This document shows positions 1-7,690 of a DNA stretch of 27,333 nt, one piece after another; within the stretch, counting starts at the first letter, position 1, and each line of letters begins with the position of its first letter. This stretch comes from a virus, in the IMG/VR virus record IMGVR_UViG_3300025168_000523, positions 1 to 27,333 of that record. One strand, 5' to 3'. A program made the translations under genes and the position numbers. The notes beneath the pieces are model-generated. The model did no database searches. It saw nothing but the letters and a program-made list of their open reading frames with translations, and was not told where the DNA came from.

Positions 1-2762
1 ATAAAGTTATTGAGCACAATAAAACAGCAACTCCTAATCTTGATAGAGGTGCTATTCCTGCAGAGTTACTTGATGCTATTAAGGATGTAGAAAATAGAAA
101 AGCTGGTATTGATAATTGGAATTTTAACGAAGTAAGAAAAAGAGCTTCTAAAGACAACAATAACATATATATAGGTCCTATTAAAAAACCTAAAAAAGTT
201 ATTACGCCTGACACTTCTTATAGTGGTGATTATTTAGGAGGTGATGCTCAAGAGATGTCTTTTCTAAAATGGGTTGCTGATAAAGGAATAGATTTATCTA
301 AGATAGATAGAAACTCAGATACATTTACTGCTTTATCTGAAAATTATATTAAGTATAAGAATCATTTAAATAATGTTAGGCAATTTGAAAGAAGTTTAGA
401 GAAGAAACCTTTAAGCGAATATAATATAAGAAGCTTATATGATATAGCAAAAGAATTTAGAAAGATGGATAATTCTGCTACTAAAGGTATAGCATATACA
501 ATAGAAAAAGAAATAGGACAAAGAGCATTTAAAAAGCAAGCTGCATTTTTAAGACAAAAAGGAAAAGAGCAGGGTTATGATTATAAAATACCTGGAGTAG
601 ATGGTGTAGCTCAAGATGATTTAACTGGCTTTCAGGCTTGGCTAGGTTCTAATAACATGACATCTAAAAGACCTGAGATACAATATTTAATTAATGAAGC
701 TCAGACACAATATAGAAAATATATAAGAAGCTTTAAAGAGCACAAGAATTTAATAGAAGAAAAAAATAGAGCTTTAGTCAGATCAAAAATGAAAGGTCTT
801 AGTATACTAGAAAGAGTTAGACAAGGTTTTGATACTAATTTCCGCTATCAATATATATATGGTAATATAGCTACTGTAGAAAATGGTAATGTTAGACTAT
901 TTACTGAGGAAGAAATAATAGAGAATGGCGTAGAACTAACAAGACAAGAAGAAGAATACTATATTAGATATAAAGCTGTTGCTGAGATATTAATAGGCTC
1001 TCAAGGTGGCAGAACAATAGTTAATGGATTACCAATGGCAAGTCTAGAAAACTTATCTAGAAGTGGTTTATTTGGCCTTTACAGCTCTATGATAGACTCT
1101 AGTGATTATAATAAGGTTAAGGTCTACGGAACAGATATAGATGGTGAGAGAGCATTAAAAACATTTTATGAGTGGAAGTATGATGTATACAAAGGTAGGA
1201 CTGGCAAGTTAAAACTAAAGTCTGGTAAAGAAATACTTGAGTTAGATAAACTAAGAAGAAAAGCTAAAGAATTAAAAGCTAAAAATAAAAACGAAGATGG
1301 TAGTGATATTATTTTAACTGACATGGAGTATGATTCTTTAGTTAATGATAATGAAATGATGAAAAGATTAATTGGCTCTAATAGTAATAACAGTTTAGAC
1401 GCTGAACTAATAGAAGAATATGAGAGACGTAGAGGGGTTAGGGCTCAAAATATATCTTATGATATTAATAGTACTCTTTTAGAGTTTGCTAGATCCAGTA
1501 TATTTAAAAATGGAGAAGGTCAGTATAAAATGGAAGATGGCGCTATAGTAGAAAGAGAAGATCGTTTTGCTGGTATGGGTGACTTAGCAATACTTACAGA
1601 TTCTATTATAGCTTTTAACAAAAACTTAGACAATAAAAATGCTACAAGATATATAACTGAGTGGTGGAAAGAAGGATTCTTAGAAAAGAAACAACAGATA
1701 AGTCCATTAGGAGCTAGAGCAGATAAAGTTATAGATGCTTTTGTAAGGCTAACATCTTTACGATTATTAGGATTTAATGTTACTGTTGGTATAGGTAATC
1801 TATTAGCTGGTAAATATCAAGAACTACGTAAAAGAGGTGGTAATCAATTTGTAAAAGGAGAGTCTAGATACTGGAAAGATTTTAAAAAGTCTCAAGATAT
1901 ATTAAGAGAGAATAGAATAGTAGAATATAGTTTTGATGAGTTTGTGCATTTATCAGAACAAAAAGGATTTGCAGGAAAAGTAGAAAGATGGGCTTATTTA
2001 TTTATGGATAAAACAGAAGGGTATATTCAGGGGGCTGCTTTTTTAGGAATGCTTACAAATCAAGAGTTTAATAACCCTGAGACAATAACAGACGAAAGAG
2101 TTATGCAAATTAATCATAAAATCTCTACACTACACGGAGAAGGATATACTGCGTTAGATGCTAGTTTGCTTTCTATGTATTCTTATGGTAGAGCATTATT
2201 GCAATTTAAAAAATGGTTTATCACTTTATTTCAAGATAGATTTAAAGCTGAAGATATAGATAGATTTGGAGATGTAAACATTGGAAGCTATAGAGCAAGC
2301 TCTGAATTTATTACAGATTTATTTAGAAACTACTTTGCAGGCAATATAACTAAGAAAGAAATAATAGATATATATAACAAGTCTAGTGAAGAGAGAAAGA
2401 AGGGCATGAGAGCTCATATAGCTGGCTTGGGAATAGGAGTTACTTTATTGTCTTTAATTGCTATGATGGAGGATGATGACGAGCCAGATACTAAAACACT
2501 TAGAACATTAAAGAAGTTTTCTCACGATGTATTTGTTACTACAGACTTAAGGAGATTTGTAAATTATACTATAGTTCCTGCTTCTACTGGTACATTGCAA
2601 AATGCTGTAAAAGCTATAGGACAGGCGGTTTCAGGAGATAAAGTACAACGTAAAAGCGCTTATGCAGATAAAGGATCGTCTTTAGCTAAGAAAACATTAC
2701 TTACTGAAGTAGTTCCTTACGCAGAGGCTAGAAAGAAATACTTAAACAGTATATATAATTAA
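1..2762 (+). CDS. Very large probable virion/ejection protein, C-terminal part (5' end outside window)
   Basis: The frame is open from the first base to the stop at 2760-2762, so the ATG at 255 is an internal methionine and about 919 residues of a longer protein are visible. The product is mostly charged and helical, with coiled-coil-like stretches (for example around the ELDKLRRKAKELKAKNK segment). Near the C-terminus is one hydrophobic helix (AHIAGLGIGVTLLSLIAMM) followed by an acidic patch and a basic tail. I do not recognise a catalytic motif. Very long helical proteins next to tail or fibre genes in phages are often internal-virion, DNA-ejection or 'large polyvalent' proteins, and that is the inferred role. 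A promoter-like motif follows directly, so this gene probably ends a transcription unit that began upstream. The reading frame is certain; the function is not. Confidence 0.75.
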   Translation, partial: KVIEHNKTATPNLDRGAIPAELLDAIKDVENRKAGIDNWNFNEVRKRASKDNNNIYIGPIKKPKKVITPDTSYSGDYLGGDAQEMSFLKWVADKGIDLSKIDRNSDTFTALSENYIKYKNHLNNVRQFERSLEKKPLSEYNIRSLYDIAKEFRKMDNSATKGIAYTIEKEIGQRAFKKQAAFLRQKGKEQGYDYKIPGVDGVAQDDLTGFQAWLGSNNMTSKRPEIQYLINEAQTQYRKYIRSFKEHKNLIEEKNRALVRSKMKGLSILERVRQGFDTNFRYQYIYGNIATVENGNVRLFTEEEIIENGVELTRQEEEYYIRYKAVAEILIGSQGGRTIVNGLPMASLENLSRSGLFGLYSSMIDSSDYNKVKVYGTDIDGERALKTFYEWKYDVYKGRTGKLKLKSGKEILELDKLRRKAKELKAKNKNEDGSDIILTDMEYDSLVNDNEMMKRLIGSNSNNSLDAELIEEYERRRGVRAQNISYDINSTLLEFARSSIFKNGEGQYKMEDGAIVEREDRFAGMGDLAILTDSIIAFNKNLDNKNATRYITEWWKEGFLEKKQQISPLGARADKVIDAFVRLTSLRLLGFNVTVGIGNLLAGKYQELRKRGGNQFVKGESRYWKDFKKSQDILRENRIVEYSFDEFVHLSEQKGFAGKVERWAYLFMDKTEGYIQGAAFLGMLTNQEFNNPETITDERVMQINHKISTLHGEGYTALDASLLSMYSYGRALLQFKKWFITLFQDRFKAEDIDRFGDVNIGSYRASSEFITDLFRNYFAGNITKKEIIDIYNKSSEERKKGMRAHIAGLGIGVTLLSLIAMMEDDDEPDTKTLRTLKKFSHDVFVTTDLRRFVNYTIVPASTGTLQNAVKAIGQAVSGDKVQRKSAYADKGSSLAKKTLLTEVVPYAEARKKYLNSIYN

Positions 2763-2777
2763 ATAATATAAATTGAT

Positions 2778-2785
2778 TATATTTG
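2778..2785 (+). promoter_or_regulatory. Bacteroidetes-type -7 promoter element (TATATTTG)
   Basis: TATATTTG matches the Bacteroidetes sigma-A -7 consensus TAnnTTTG. It lies in the gap after the large virion gene, 14 nt before the ATG at 2800. No clear TTTG -33 element is present at 17-23 nt upstream. It probably starts transcription of the small virion proteins and the genes that follow. Confidence 0.55.
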
Positions 2786-2799
2786 TAAAAATTTAAAAT

Positions 2800-3180
2800 A
2801 TGAACGTAAACGACTTATTTAAAGCTTCATTCGGACAGTATGGTTCTGTATATTTAACAGGTGATGGAGCTCTATTAGATTTGAATAGTAGTACAGCTAA
2901 TAGATTTATTATAGCTATTCAATTTATGGAAGATACTACATTTGAAAAAGTTGAAACTTTAGATGGAGTTGTAAGTTCTATTTCAGACGGAGCTACAGCT
3001 TCGGAATTAGATGTTGGTGGAGAATTTGGTGCTGTAACTAGCGAGTCTGATACATCAAACATGGATGCTCTTACTACATCTCATACATTCCCTAAAGGTA
3101 TAACAATATATGGGAAGTGGGATCTTATAGAATTAAACGGAGGCTCTTGTGTATGTTACTTAGCCCCAGTAGGATATTAA
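2800..3180 (+). CDS. Small virion-type protein, paralogue of the next gene
   Basis: 126 residues, with no signal peptide or membrane segment. It opens with a GQYGSVYLTGDGALLDL segment and ends with an FPKGITIYGKWD / GGSCVCYLAP segment. The next protein has the same landmarks at the same spacing (GQHGSCFITGDGQKVDL, FPVGFWLYGKWD, GSVICYLAP), so the two are tandem paralogues. From memory, short beta-rich proteins with this 'pG..iYGkw..i.l..G.v..Y.a' ending are common in marine phages, but their role is unassigned. A virion surface, decoration or adaptor role is inferred from position only. It follows a TATATTTG promoter motif and has an A-rich leader, not a Shine-Dalgarno sequence. Confidence 0.8.
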   Translation: MNVNDLFKASFGQYGSVYLTGDGALLDLNSSTANRFIIAIQFMEDTTFEKVETLDGVVSSISDGATASELDVGGEFGAVTSESDTSNMDALTTSHTFPKGITIYGKWDLIELNGGSCVCYLAPVGY

Positions 3181-3202
3181 TATAAAATAAAAATAAAAAA
3201 TT

Positions 3203-3571
3203 ATGGCAAAAATAGATGACATAGGAGAAGCAGCAATAGGACAACACGGATCTTGTTTTATAACAGGTGATGGTCAAAAAGTAGATTTAGATGGAGGCAA
3301 TGCGTCTATGTATGTTTGTGCAATATGCGTTATAACTGCTACTAAATTTCAAGTGCTTTCTAATCTTAATGGAGATGTAAGAAGTATAAGTACAATAACT
3401 GCTGAAAGTGAAAGGATAAATAAGTTTGGCGCAGCATCAGAATCTACTAATATTGTCGCAGGTGGTAGTGGTACAGAGTTTCCTGTTGGATTTTGGCTTT
3501 ATGGAAAATGGGACAATGTAGAATTACACGCAGGATCTGTAATATGTTACTTAGCACCAAGAGGAATATAG
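3203..3571 (+). CDS. Small virion-type protein, tandem paralogue of preceding gene
   Basis: 122 residues, 22 nt after its paralogue, with an A-rich leader (aaaataaaaaatt) before the ATG. The N-terminal GQHGSCFITGDG block and the C-terminal FPVGFWLYGKWD and VICYLAPRG blocks align with the previous protein. The middle is diverged, as expected from an old duplication. Two cysteines near the start of the middle region (VCAICV) are not shared. The product is probably beta-rich and soluble. A virion role is inferred from its neighbours; no enzymatic motif is visible. Confidence 0.78.
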   Translation: MAKIDDIGEAAIGQHGSCFITGDGQKVDLDGGNASMYVCAICVITATKFQVLSNLNGDVRSISTITAESERINKFGAASESTNIVAGGSGTEFPVGFWLYGKWDNVELHAGSVICYLAPRGI

Positions 3572-3572
3572 C

Positions 3573-3728
3573 ATGGGATTTGTCCAAAAGCTAGCTAAAC
3601 GTAGCGAGAGAGTTAAGGATGTAGTTAAACCAAAGTACTCTAAAGATTGTGAGTGTGAATATTACTATAAAGTAAGAATACCTAAGCTTACTTGGAAATA
3701 TGTTTTAACTTTAAAAAACTGGAAATAA
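3573..3728 (+). CDS. Short basic hypothetical protein (51 aa)
   Basis: A 51-codon frame starting at an ATG 2 nt after the previous stop and ending at the TAA at 3726-3728, which shares its last A with the next ATG (TAATG). It fills what would otherwise be an unexplained gap. The product is strongly basic (MGFVQKLAKRSERVKD start) with a CEC motif and an aromatic-rich end (LTWKYVLTLKNWK). No family is recognised. The tight spacing on both sides is the main reason to accept it as a gene. Confidence 0.6.
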   Translation: MGFVQKLAKRSERVKDVVKPKYSKDCECEYYYKVRIPKLTWKYVLTLKNWK

Positions 3729-3979
3729 TGTCTCAATTTCCAAATAGAGAGTATGTCATATTAGAATCATCTGAAATTGATAATGTTAATTTTAATGAAG
3801 TTATAGAAACATCTGTTAATTTTTTAAGATATAGTAAAGAAAGAGATTATTTTTTATTAAAATTTGAAGACGAAACTCCTTCATTTTTAGAAAGCAAAAC
3901 AAAATACACTTATCACGAAATAAAAGAAATAGTAAATGATACTGATGGTATTTGGTATATAGAACCAGAAGAAGATTAA
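3728..3979 (+). CDS. Hypothetical acidic protein (83 aa)
   Basis: The same frame can start at 3692, but the ATG at 3728 overlaps the preceding stop by one base and is preferred. The product begins MSQFPNREYVILESSEID and is acidic, ending in EPEED. Conserved-looking phrases such as 'FLRYSKERDYFLLKFE' and 'YTYHEIKEIV...GIWYI' suggest a small alpha/beta fold. No signal peptide, membrane segment or known motif is seen. It lies 1 nt upstream of the LamG-type protein, so the two are probably co-translated. Function unknown; it could be a chaperone or adaptor for the neighbouring adhesin, but that is speculative. Confidence 0.7.
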   Translation: MSQFPNREYVILESSEIDNVNFNEVIETSVNFLRYSKERDYFLLKFEDETPSFLESKTKYTYHEIKEIVNDTDGIWYIEPEED

Positions 3980-3980
3980 T

Positions 3981-4946
3981 ATGGCATTAGCAATAGGATT
4001 AAGCTCAACTAAAGTAGATTTTATAGATCATGCTTATGTCATGCAAAAATCTATATTGTTTGACGGTGTTGATGATTTTGGACGTTTTAATTTAGAGTCT
4101 GTTTCTCCTGCAAACGGAACTATGAAACCAGTAGAAAATGGCTTAACACTTGCTGCTTGGGTTAAACTAACTGATGATGAAAGTGATGGAGCTGGTATAT
4201 ATAATAGTACAGCGACACAAGGTTTGTTTGGGTGTCGTAAAAATGGTGGATTTTCTATATTTTATAGTAATAAGCGTTTTTGTGGCGCTATATCGTTGCA
4301 AGACGGAGATGGAAATACTAAAACTCTTTTACCTCTGTCTACTTTTTCTCATGCTAGATTATTTGCCTCTAATCAACTTGATAAACCTTTATACAAGTCA
4401 GATGGATGGCATTTTGTTGTAATGACATGGGACGGAAACAGAGTAGCTAATCTTTATGTTGATGGTGGTAGAGATTTAGCTGGTACATCAGGCAGTGCAA
4501 TGGGCTCTATGCCTGAAACTACTGACAGTAAAAAAACCGCAGCAGTACCAGGCGGTAATAATCCTACTGGTGACAATAAATGGTTTATTAAATATGGTAA
4601 TGATTCTATTGATGAGATAATAGGCGCTTTAGTATCTTTTAATGCTGCTCTCTCTCCAATTACATTTCCTGATGGGAGCTATTTAGGAGGCTATGCTGGT
4701 GATTTTGCACAGTGGAACAGATGTTTAACATCTGCAGAAGTAACAACACTATACAATAAACACAAACCAATTGACATGACTACTATGCATCCTGACGATA
4801 TAACTGGATATTATAAAACAACTAATACTAGCGGTACAAATATAGAAGCTGTTATTGGTACAGATATAACTTTGGGTCAGGTTTTAGTACCAGTAACAGA
4901 AATTCCTACATTAGATGTAACAACTTTAGGAGGTGGATATGCATAA
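3981..4946 (+). CDS. LamG/concanavalin A-like lectin-fold phage adhesin
   Basis: 321 residues with the landmarks of a Laminin_G_3 (ConA-like jelly-roll) domain over about residues 20-250. These are an early SILFDGVDDF strand, LTLAAWVKL, a central DGWHFVVMTWDG...LYVDGG core and a terminal AGDFAQWNRCLTSAEV segment. Domains of this type bind carbohydrate or act as structural modules in phage fibres and head appendages. There is no signal peptide, which fits a virion protein assembled in the cytoplasm. The C-terminus (VTTLGGGYA) is short and Gly-rich, and its last codons overlap the next gene by 8 nt. A receptor-binding or capsid-surface adhesin is the best inference; the carbohydrate ligand cannot be read from sequence. 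Confidence 0.8.
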   Translation: MALAIGLSSTKVDFIDHAYVMQKSILFDGVDDFGRFNLESVSPANGTMKPVENGLTLAAWVKLTDDESDGAGIYNSTATQGLFGCRKNGGFSIFYSNKRFCGAISLQDGDGNTKTLLPLSTFSHARLFASNQLDKPLYKSDGWHFVVMTWDGNRVANLYVDGGRDLAGTSGSAMGSMPETTDSKKTAAVPGGNNPTGDNKWFIKYGNDSIDEIIGALVSFNAALSPITFPDGSYLGGYAGDFAQWNRCLTSAEVTTLYNKHKPIDMTTMHPDDITGYYKTTNTSGTNIEAVIGTDITLGQVLVPVTEIPTLDVTTLGGGYA

Positions 4947-6078
4947 AATAAATAAAACAAAAATGAAATATAATTTAATTTTAACAATATTTATGTGCTT
5001 ATCTTTTTTTTTAAAAGCACAGGTAAACTATGGAGAATATATAAAGGATATTGATTTAAGAAAAAATCTAAAAAAACATTTAAAATTTTCTACTATTTAC
5101 GGGGCAGTAAATGGGGGCACATCTATATCTGATAATAAAGTTTTTTCTATTACATCAGGTAGTTTAGAAGAAAGAACAATAAAGACACCCTATGATTATT
5201 CTGTCACTATAGGTATTAGAAAAATAGCTAGATTTGGATATGAAAATAAAGCAAAAACATTTTATGATGGGACTGAATCTAATTATACAGATGCGGCTAC
5301 AGTAGGTAAAATAAAAGGCTTTGAATATTTATTTGAAATAGATTATACAAGACAGCAAGGAGTAGATTATATAGATCAACATCATTTTATTAGATATAGT
5401 TCAGATGATGATTGTAACGGACCTTTTTGTATAGATCATTTTGCTGCTAAAGTAGAATATTTAAAAGATGGATTTGCTGATGTAGAATACTTTGAACTAT
5501 CAGAAAGATATAGAATGAAAAAGAATAATAACCTAGCATTTAGCATAGGAGCTGCTCATAGATTAGCAGAACCTTATGGTTATAATCCACTAGAAAAATG
5601 GATCTTGGATAATGGAAATTTACATTACACTTACTTAGCAATACAAGAAGGGTATACTATTGATGTTGCAAATAGTGAGTATAAAGATCCTAGTGGAACT
5701 ATAGTAGCAACTAGTCCAGAAGTTTGGAAAGAGGTAGTAATACCGCAAGTGATTGCAGATTACACAGAAAAGAAAAGACTTGAGCTAAAAAAACAAATAC
5801 AACATTCAATTATAATTGGATTTGATTATTATAAATATAATAAAAATAAATGGCTTCATGCCTGGGGAAATTTATTGCCCTATCATTATGATGACGGTAG
5901 TAAATTTTCATATCATAAATATAATAACGGAGAACAATGGTATGATTATTCAGGAGGAATTATTTATGGAATAAAAATAAACAAACAACTAGGATACTTT
6001 TTAGAAGCGAAGTACAGTAGGTACTGGAATAGAGAGTGGTATGATTTTAAATTTGGCGTAAATTACGTCATATTTTAG
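4939..6078 (+). CDS. Secreted outer-membrane beta-barrel-like protein
   Basis: About 379 residues from the ATG at 4939, which overlaps the LamG gene by 8 nt and has AGGAGG 5 nt upstream. That purine run is also part of Gly codons, so its role is uncertain, and an ATG at 4963 after an A-rich leader is an equally good start. Either start gives a Sec signal peptide: a basic n-region, a hydrophobic core (LILTIFMCLSFFL) and cleavage near KA|Q. The mature part has alternating aromatic strands and ends FKFGVNYVIF, typical of a beta-barrel C-terminal strand with terminal Phe. A CNGPFC pair could form a disulfide. A virion part would not need a Sec signal, so this is probably inserted in the host outer membrane during infection. 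Confidence 0.78.
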   Translation: MHKINKTKMKYNLILTIFMCLSFFLKAQVNYGEYIKDIDLRKNLKKHLKFSTIYGAVNGGTSISDNKVFSITSGSLEERTIKTPYDYSVTIGIRKIARFGYENKAKTFYDGTESNYTDAATVGKIKGFEYLFEIDYTRQQGVDYIDQHHFIRYSSDDDCNGPFCIDHFAAKVEYLKDGFADVEYFELSERYRMKKNNNLAFSIGAAHRLAEPYGYNPLEKWILDNGNLHYTYLAIQEGYTIDVANSEYKDPSGTIVATSPEVWKEVVIPQVIADYTEKKRLELKKQIQHSIIIGFDYYKYNKNKWLHAWGNLLPYHYDDGSKFSYHKYNNGEQWYDYSGGIIYGIKINKQLGYFLEAKYSRYWNREWYDFKFGVNYVIF

Positions 6079-6101
6079 TATTAATTTAAAAATTTTAAAA
6101 A

Positions 6102-6512
6102 ATGAAAAAAATAGTTTTAACAACAATTACAGCTTGCGCATGTTTATTTGCATCAGCACAATTTTCAATAATGTCTTCTGTAAATATACCTGAAGACGGA
6201 GAAGAGTGGAACATGAGCAGTGTAACAGATAATATGGGTGCTGGTTATCAAATAAATGACAACATGATGGCTGGTGTAATGAAAAATGGAGAAAATTATG
6301 ATCTATTTGGAAGATATTATTTTGAAAATATATATGTATCTTTACAGGGACCAACTGAAGAGATGTCCGAAAATATGAAATTAGGAGCTGGATATTCTTA
6401 TAATGTATGGGATAAACTATATATAGAACCAAATTATTCTATGCCAATGAAAGAAAATGAAAATGGCGAAAGAGAAGGAAAATTTGTTTTAGGTGTAGCT
6501 TATAAACTTTAA
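6102..6512 (+). CDS. Small secreted outer-membrane beta-barrel protein
   Basis: 136 residues with a textbook signal peptide (MKKIVLTTITACACLFASAQ, predicted cleavage before or at Gln). The mature domain is about 116 residues, rich in Met, Gly and aromatic residues, with short alternating strands (ENYDLFGRYYF, IYVSLQG, LGAGYSYNVW, KLYIEPNYS). It ends in FVLGVAYKL, an amphipathic closing strand. Size and pattern fit an 8-stranded OmpX/OmpA-like barrel. It is the second consecutive Sec-signal barrel candidate in this late operon, with an A-rich leader (aattttaaaaa) before the ATG. Possible roles are receptor masking, superinfection exclusion or envelope weakening before lysis; none is shown by sequence. 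Confidence 0.78.
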   Translation: MKKIVLTTITACACLFASAQFSIMSSVNIPEDGEEWNMSSVTDNMGAGYQINDNMMAGVMKNGENYDLFGRYYFENIYVSLQGPTEEMSENMKLGAGYSYNVWDKLYIEPNYSMPMKENENGEREGKFVLGVAYKL

Positions 6513-6537
6513 TTATTAATTTAAAAAATAAAATAGA

Positions 6538-6777
6538 ATGGAAAATATATTTAATTTAGTTAGTGGATTTTTTGGTAAAATGACATCATTATTTATAAGT
6601 CTTTTATCTTTTGGTATTATAGCTGAGATTTTATTTGGAGGCCCTGTATTAGGGATGTCAGTTATTGGAAATGTTATGGATATTATTAATGTGTTAGGAA
6701 ATAATGGAGTAGTTGGCTTAATAGCTTTGGTTGTTTTATATGGAATGTTTACTAATGAATGTTGTTCAAAAAAATAA
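6538..6777 (+). CDS. Small two-TM membrane protein, holin candidate
   Basis: 79 residues with two hydrophobic segments, about residues 13-38 (MTSLFISLLSFGIIAEILFG) and 55-70 (GVVGLIALVVLYGMF), ending in a short CCSKK tail. Length and topology fit class II holins or holin-like proteins. From memory, similar small proteins sit near lysis genes in marine phages. It lies between the barrel-type secreted proteins and a hairpin at 6790, and precedes further membrane proteins. The better holin match in this window is the GTA-type protein at 10038, so this one may be an accessory or antiholin. Confidence 0.7.
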   Translation: MENIFNLVSGFFGKMTSLFISLLSFGIIAEILFGGPVLGMSVIGNVMDIINVLGNNGVVGLIALVVLYGMFTNECCSKK

Positions 6778-6789
6778 TAAATACAGATG

Positions 6790-6820
6790 AGATTCTTAGG
6801 GGCTAATACCCCTGAGATCT
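6790..6820 (+). terminator. Strong hairpin between late genes (possible attenuator/terminator)
   Basis: TCTTAGGGG (6794-6802) pairs with CCCCTGAGA (6809-6817) around a 6-nt loop. The stem extends by AGA/TCT across a single bulged T. No good U-run follows (acatctttaa), so it is a weak intrinsic terminator at best. It could be a processing site, mRNA-stability element or partial attenuator between 6538-6777 and the gene at 6843. Confidence 0.5.
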
Positions 6821-6842
6821 ACATCTTTAAACTTAAAGTACA

Positions 6843-7049
6843 ATGAACATGACAAACCAACAACTACATACAGAACTCATAGAGTTAAAGCAAGATGTTA
6901 GAGAAATTAAAAAACGTCTACTTGATCCTGACGATGGGGTTATTGCTCGTATTAATCTTAATACAGGCTTTAGAAAGACAGCAAGAATTTGGTTAGGTAT
7001 ATTTTTTACATCAATAACAGCTATAATTACTAAAATGTTATTTAGATAA
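6843..7049 (+). CDS. Small membrane-anchored coiled-coil protein (lysis-associated candidate)
   Basis: 68 residues. The N-terminal half is a heptad-like helix (TELIELKQDVREIKKRLLD) and the C-terminus is one membrane helix (IWLGIFFTSITAIITKMLF) with a final Arg. This order resembles XhlA-like haemolysin or holin-accessory proteins of phages. The start could also be the ATG at 6849, two codons in. The stop overlaps the next start by one base (TAATG). The location between holin-like genes suggests a lysis-regulating or envelope-docking role, but there is no specific family evidence. Confidence 0.68.
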   Translation: MNMTNQQLHTELIELKQDVREIKKRLLDPDDGVIARINLNTGFRKTARIWLGIFFTSITAIITKMLFR

Positions 7050-7330
7050 TGACTAAAGAATTAAATGAAGATACGGGATTTAAAATAAGTATTAAAACAC
7101 TTATAGGTATTGGTGCTGCTATGGCAACAGTTATTAGTATGTGGTTTATGCTGCAATCTGACATAGCTGAAGCTAGAGAATTACCAGAACCTCCGCCTCA
7201 AGATGTAACTAGAATGGAGTTTGATATGAAAGATCAGATGATTAGAAATACAATTTTAACTACACAAAAAGATGTAGAAGAAATGAAGAAAACTCTTGAA
7301 AAAATTGAGGATAAACTTTATAATAGATGA
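7049..7330 (+). CDS. Single-TM coiled-coil envelope protein
   Basis: 93 residues. A short basic/acidic N-terminus leads into one membrane helix at about residues 14-36 (LIGIGAAMATVISMWFML). A Pro-rich linker (ELPEPPPQD) and a C-terminal coiled coil (QKDVEEMKKTLEKIEDKL) follow. N-in anchoring with a periplasmic coiled coil is the topology of inner-membrane spanin subunits, although no partner lipoprotein was found and the Pro-rich linker is unusual for them. It overlaps both neighbours (1 nt upstream, 4 nt downstream), so it is translated with the thioredoxin-like protein. An i-spanin-like or holin-accessory role is inferred. Confidence 0.7.
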   Translation: MTKELNEDTGFKISIKTLIGIGAAMATVISMWFMLQSDIAEARELPEPPPQDVTRMEFDMKDQMIRNTILTTQKDVEEMKKTLEKIEDKLYNR

Positions 7331-7689
7331 AAGAGCAAGATTCTACTTGGAGAATTTTTGCTATATATTTAGGTATATTAGCATTGATGTTTCTCGCTGG
7401 AGTGGCCATGGGACAAGTTCAGATAGCAGTATTTAATGCAGGATGGAATGAAGCAAATAATGTAAATTGGGTTGACAAACTAAACGATGTTAATACACTT
7501 TCTTATGTAGATATAAGTAAAGATACAGAGTTGCAAAAAAAACATAAAATAGCAGTAATACCTACTATTATTATATTTAAAGACGGAAATGAAGTTGCTA
7601 GATTTCAAGCTGATCTTAGTTTTAAAATGGTAGCTACAAAAGAAGATGTACAAGAAGAAATAGACAACCAATTAATGAGCGACTTTTAA
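7327..7689 (+). CDS. Membrane-anchored thioredoxin-fold protein lacking the CXXC active site
   Basis: 120 residues. One N-terminal membrane helix at about residues 9-28 (IFAIYLGILALMFLAGVAMG) is followed by a thioredoxin-like domain. The first core strand and turn read VFNAGW (35-40), where redox-active family members have F.A.WC..C; here the cysteines are replaced and the whole protein has none. The cis-proline strand is intact (VIPTIIIFKDG, Pro79). The fold therefore seems retained without redox chemistry, as in thioredoxin-like binding domains. With the N-terminus inside, the domain would face the periplasm. It overlaps the preceding spanin-like gene by 4 nt and is followed after 1 nt by the secreted repeat protein, so it could chaperone or hold that Cys-rich protein. 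That last step is inference. Confidence 0.68.
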   Translation: MKEQDSTWRIFAIYLGILALMFLAGVAMGQVQIAVFNAGWNEANNVNWVDKLNDVNTLSYVDISKDTELQKKHKIAVIPTIIIFKDGNEVARFQADLSFKMVATKEDVQEEIDNQLMSDF

Positions 7690-7690
7690 A

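Noticed and set aside
255-2762. ATG at 255 as the start of the first gene
   Set aside because: The same frame is open to the window edge with normal amino acid composition, so the gene begins upstream of the window.
4174-4422. 82-codon frame inside the LamG gene
   Set aside because: It lies wholly within a gene with clear domain motifs in another frame, and its product looks like out-of-frame translation.
4928-4933. AGGAGG as a Shine-Dalgarno for the gene at 4939
   Set aside because: It is part of Gly-Gly-Gly codons at the end of the LamG gene, and almost no other gene here has such a site, so it cannot be used as firm start evidence.
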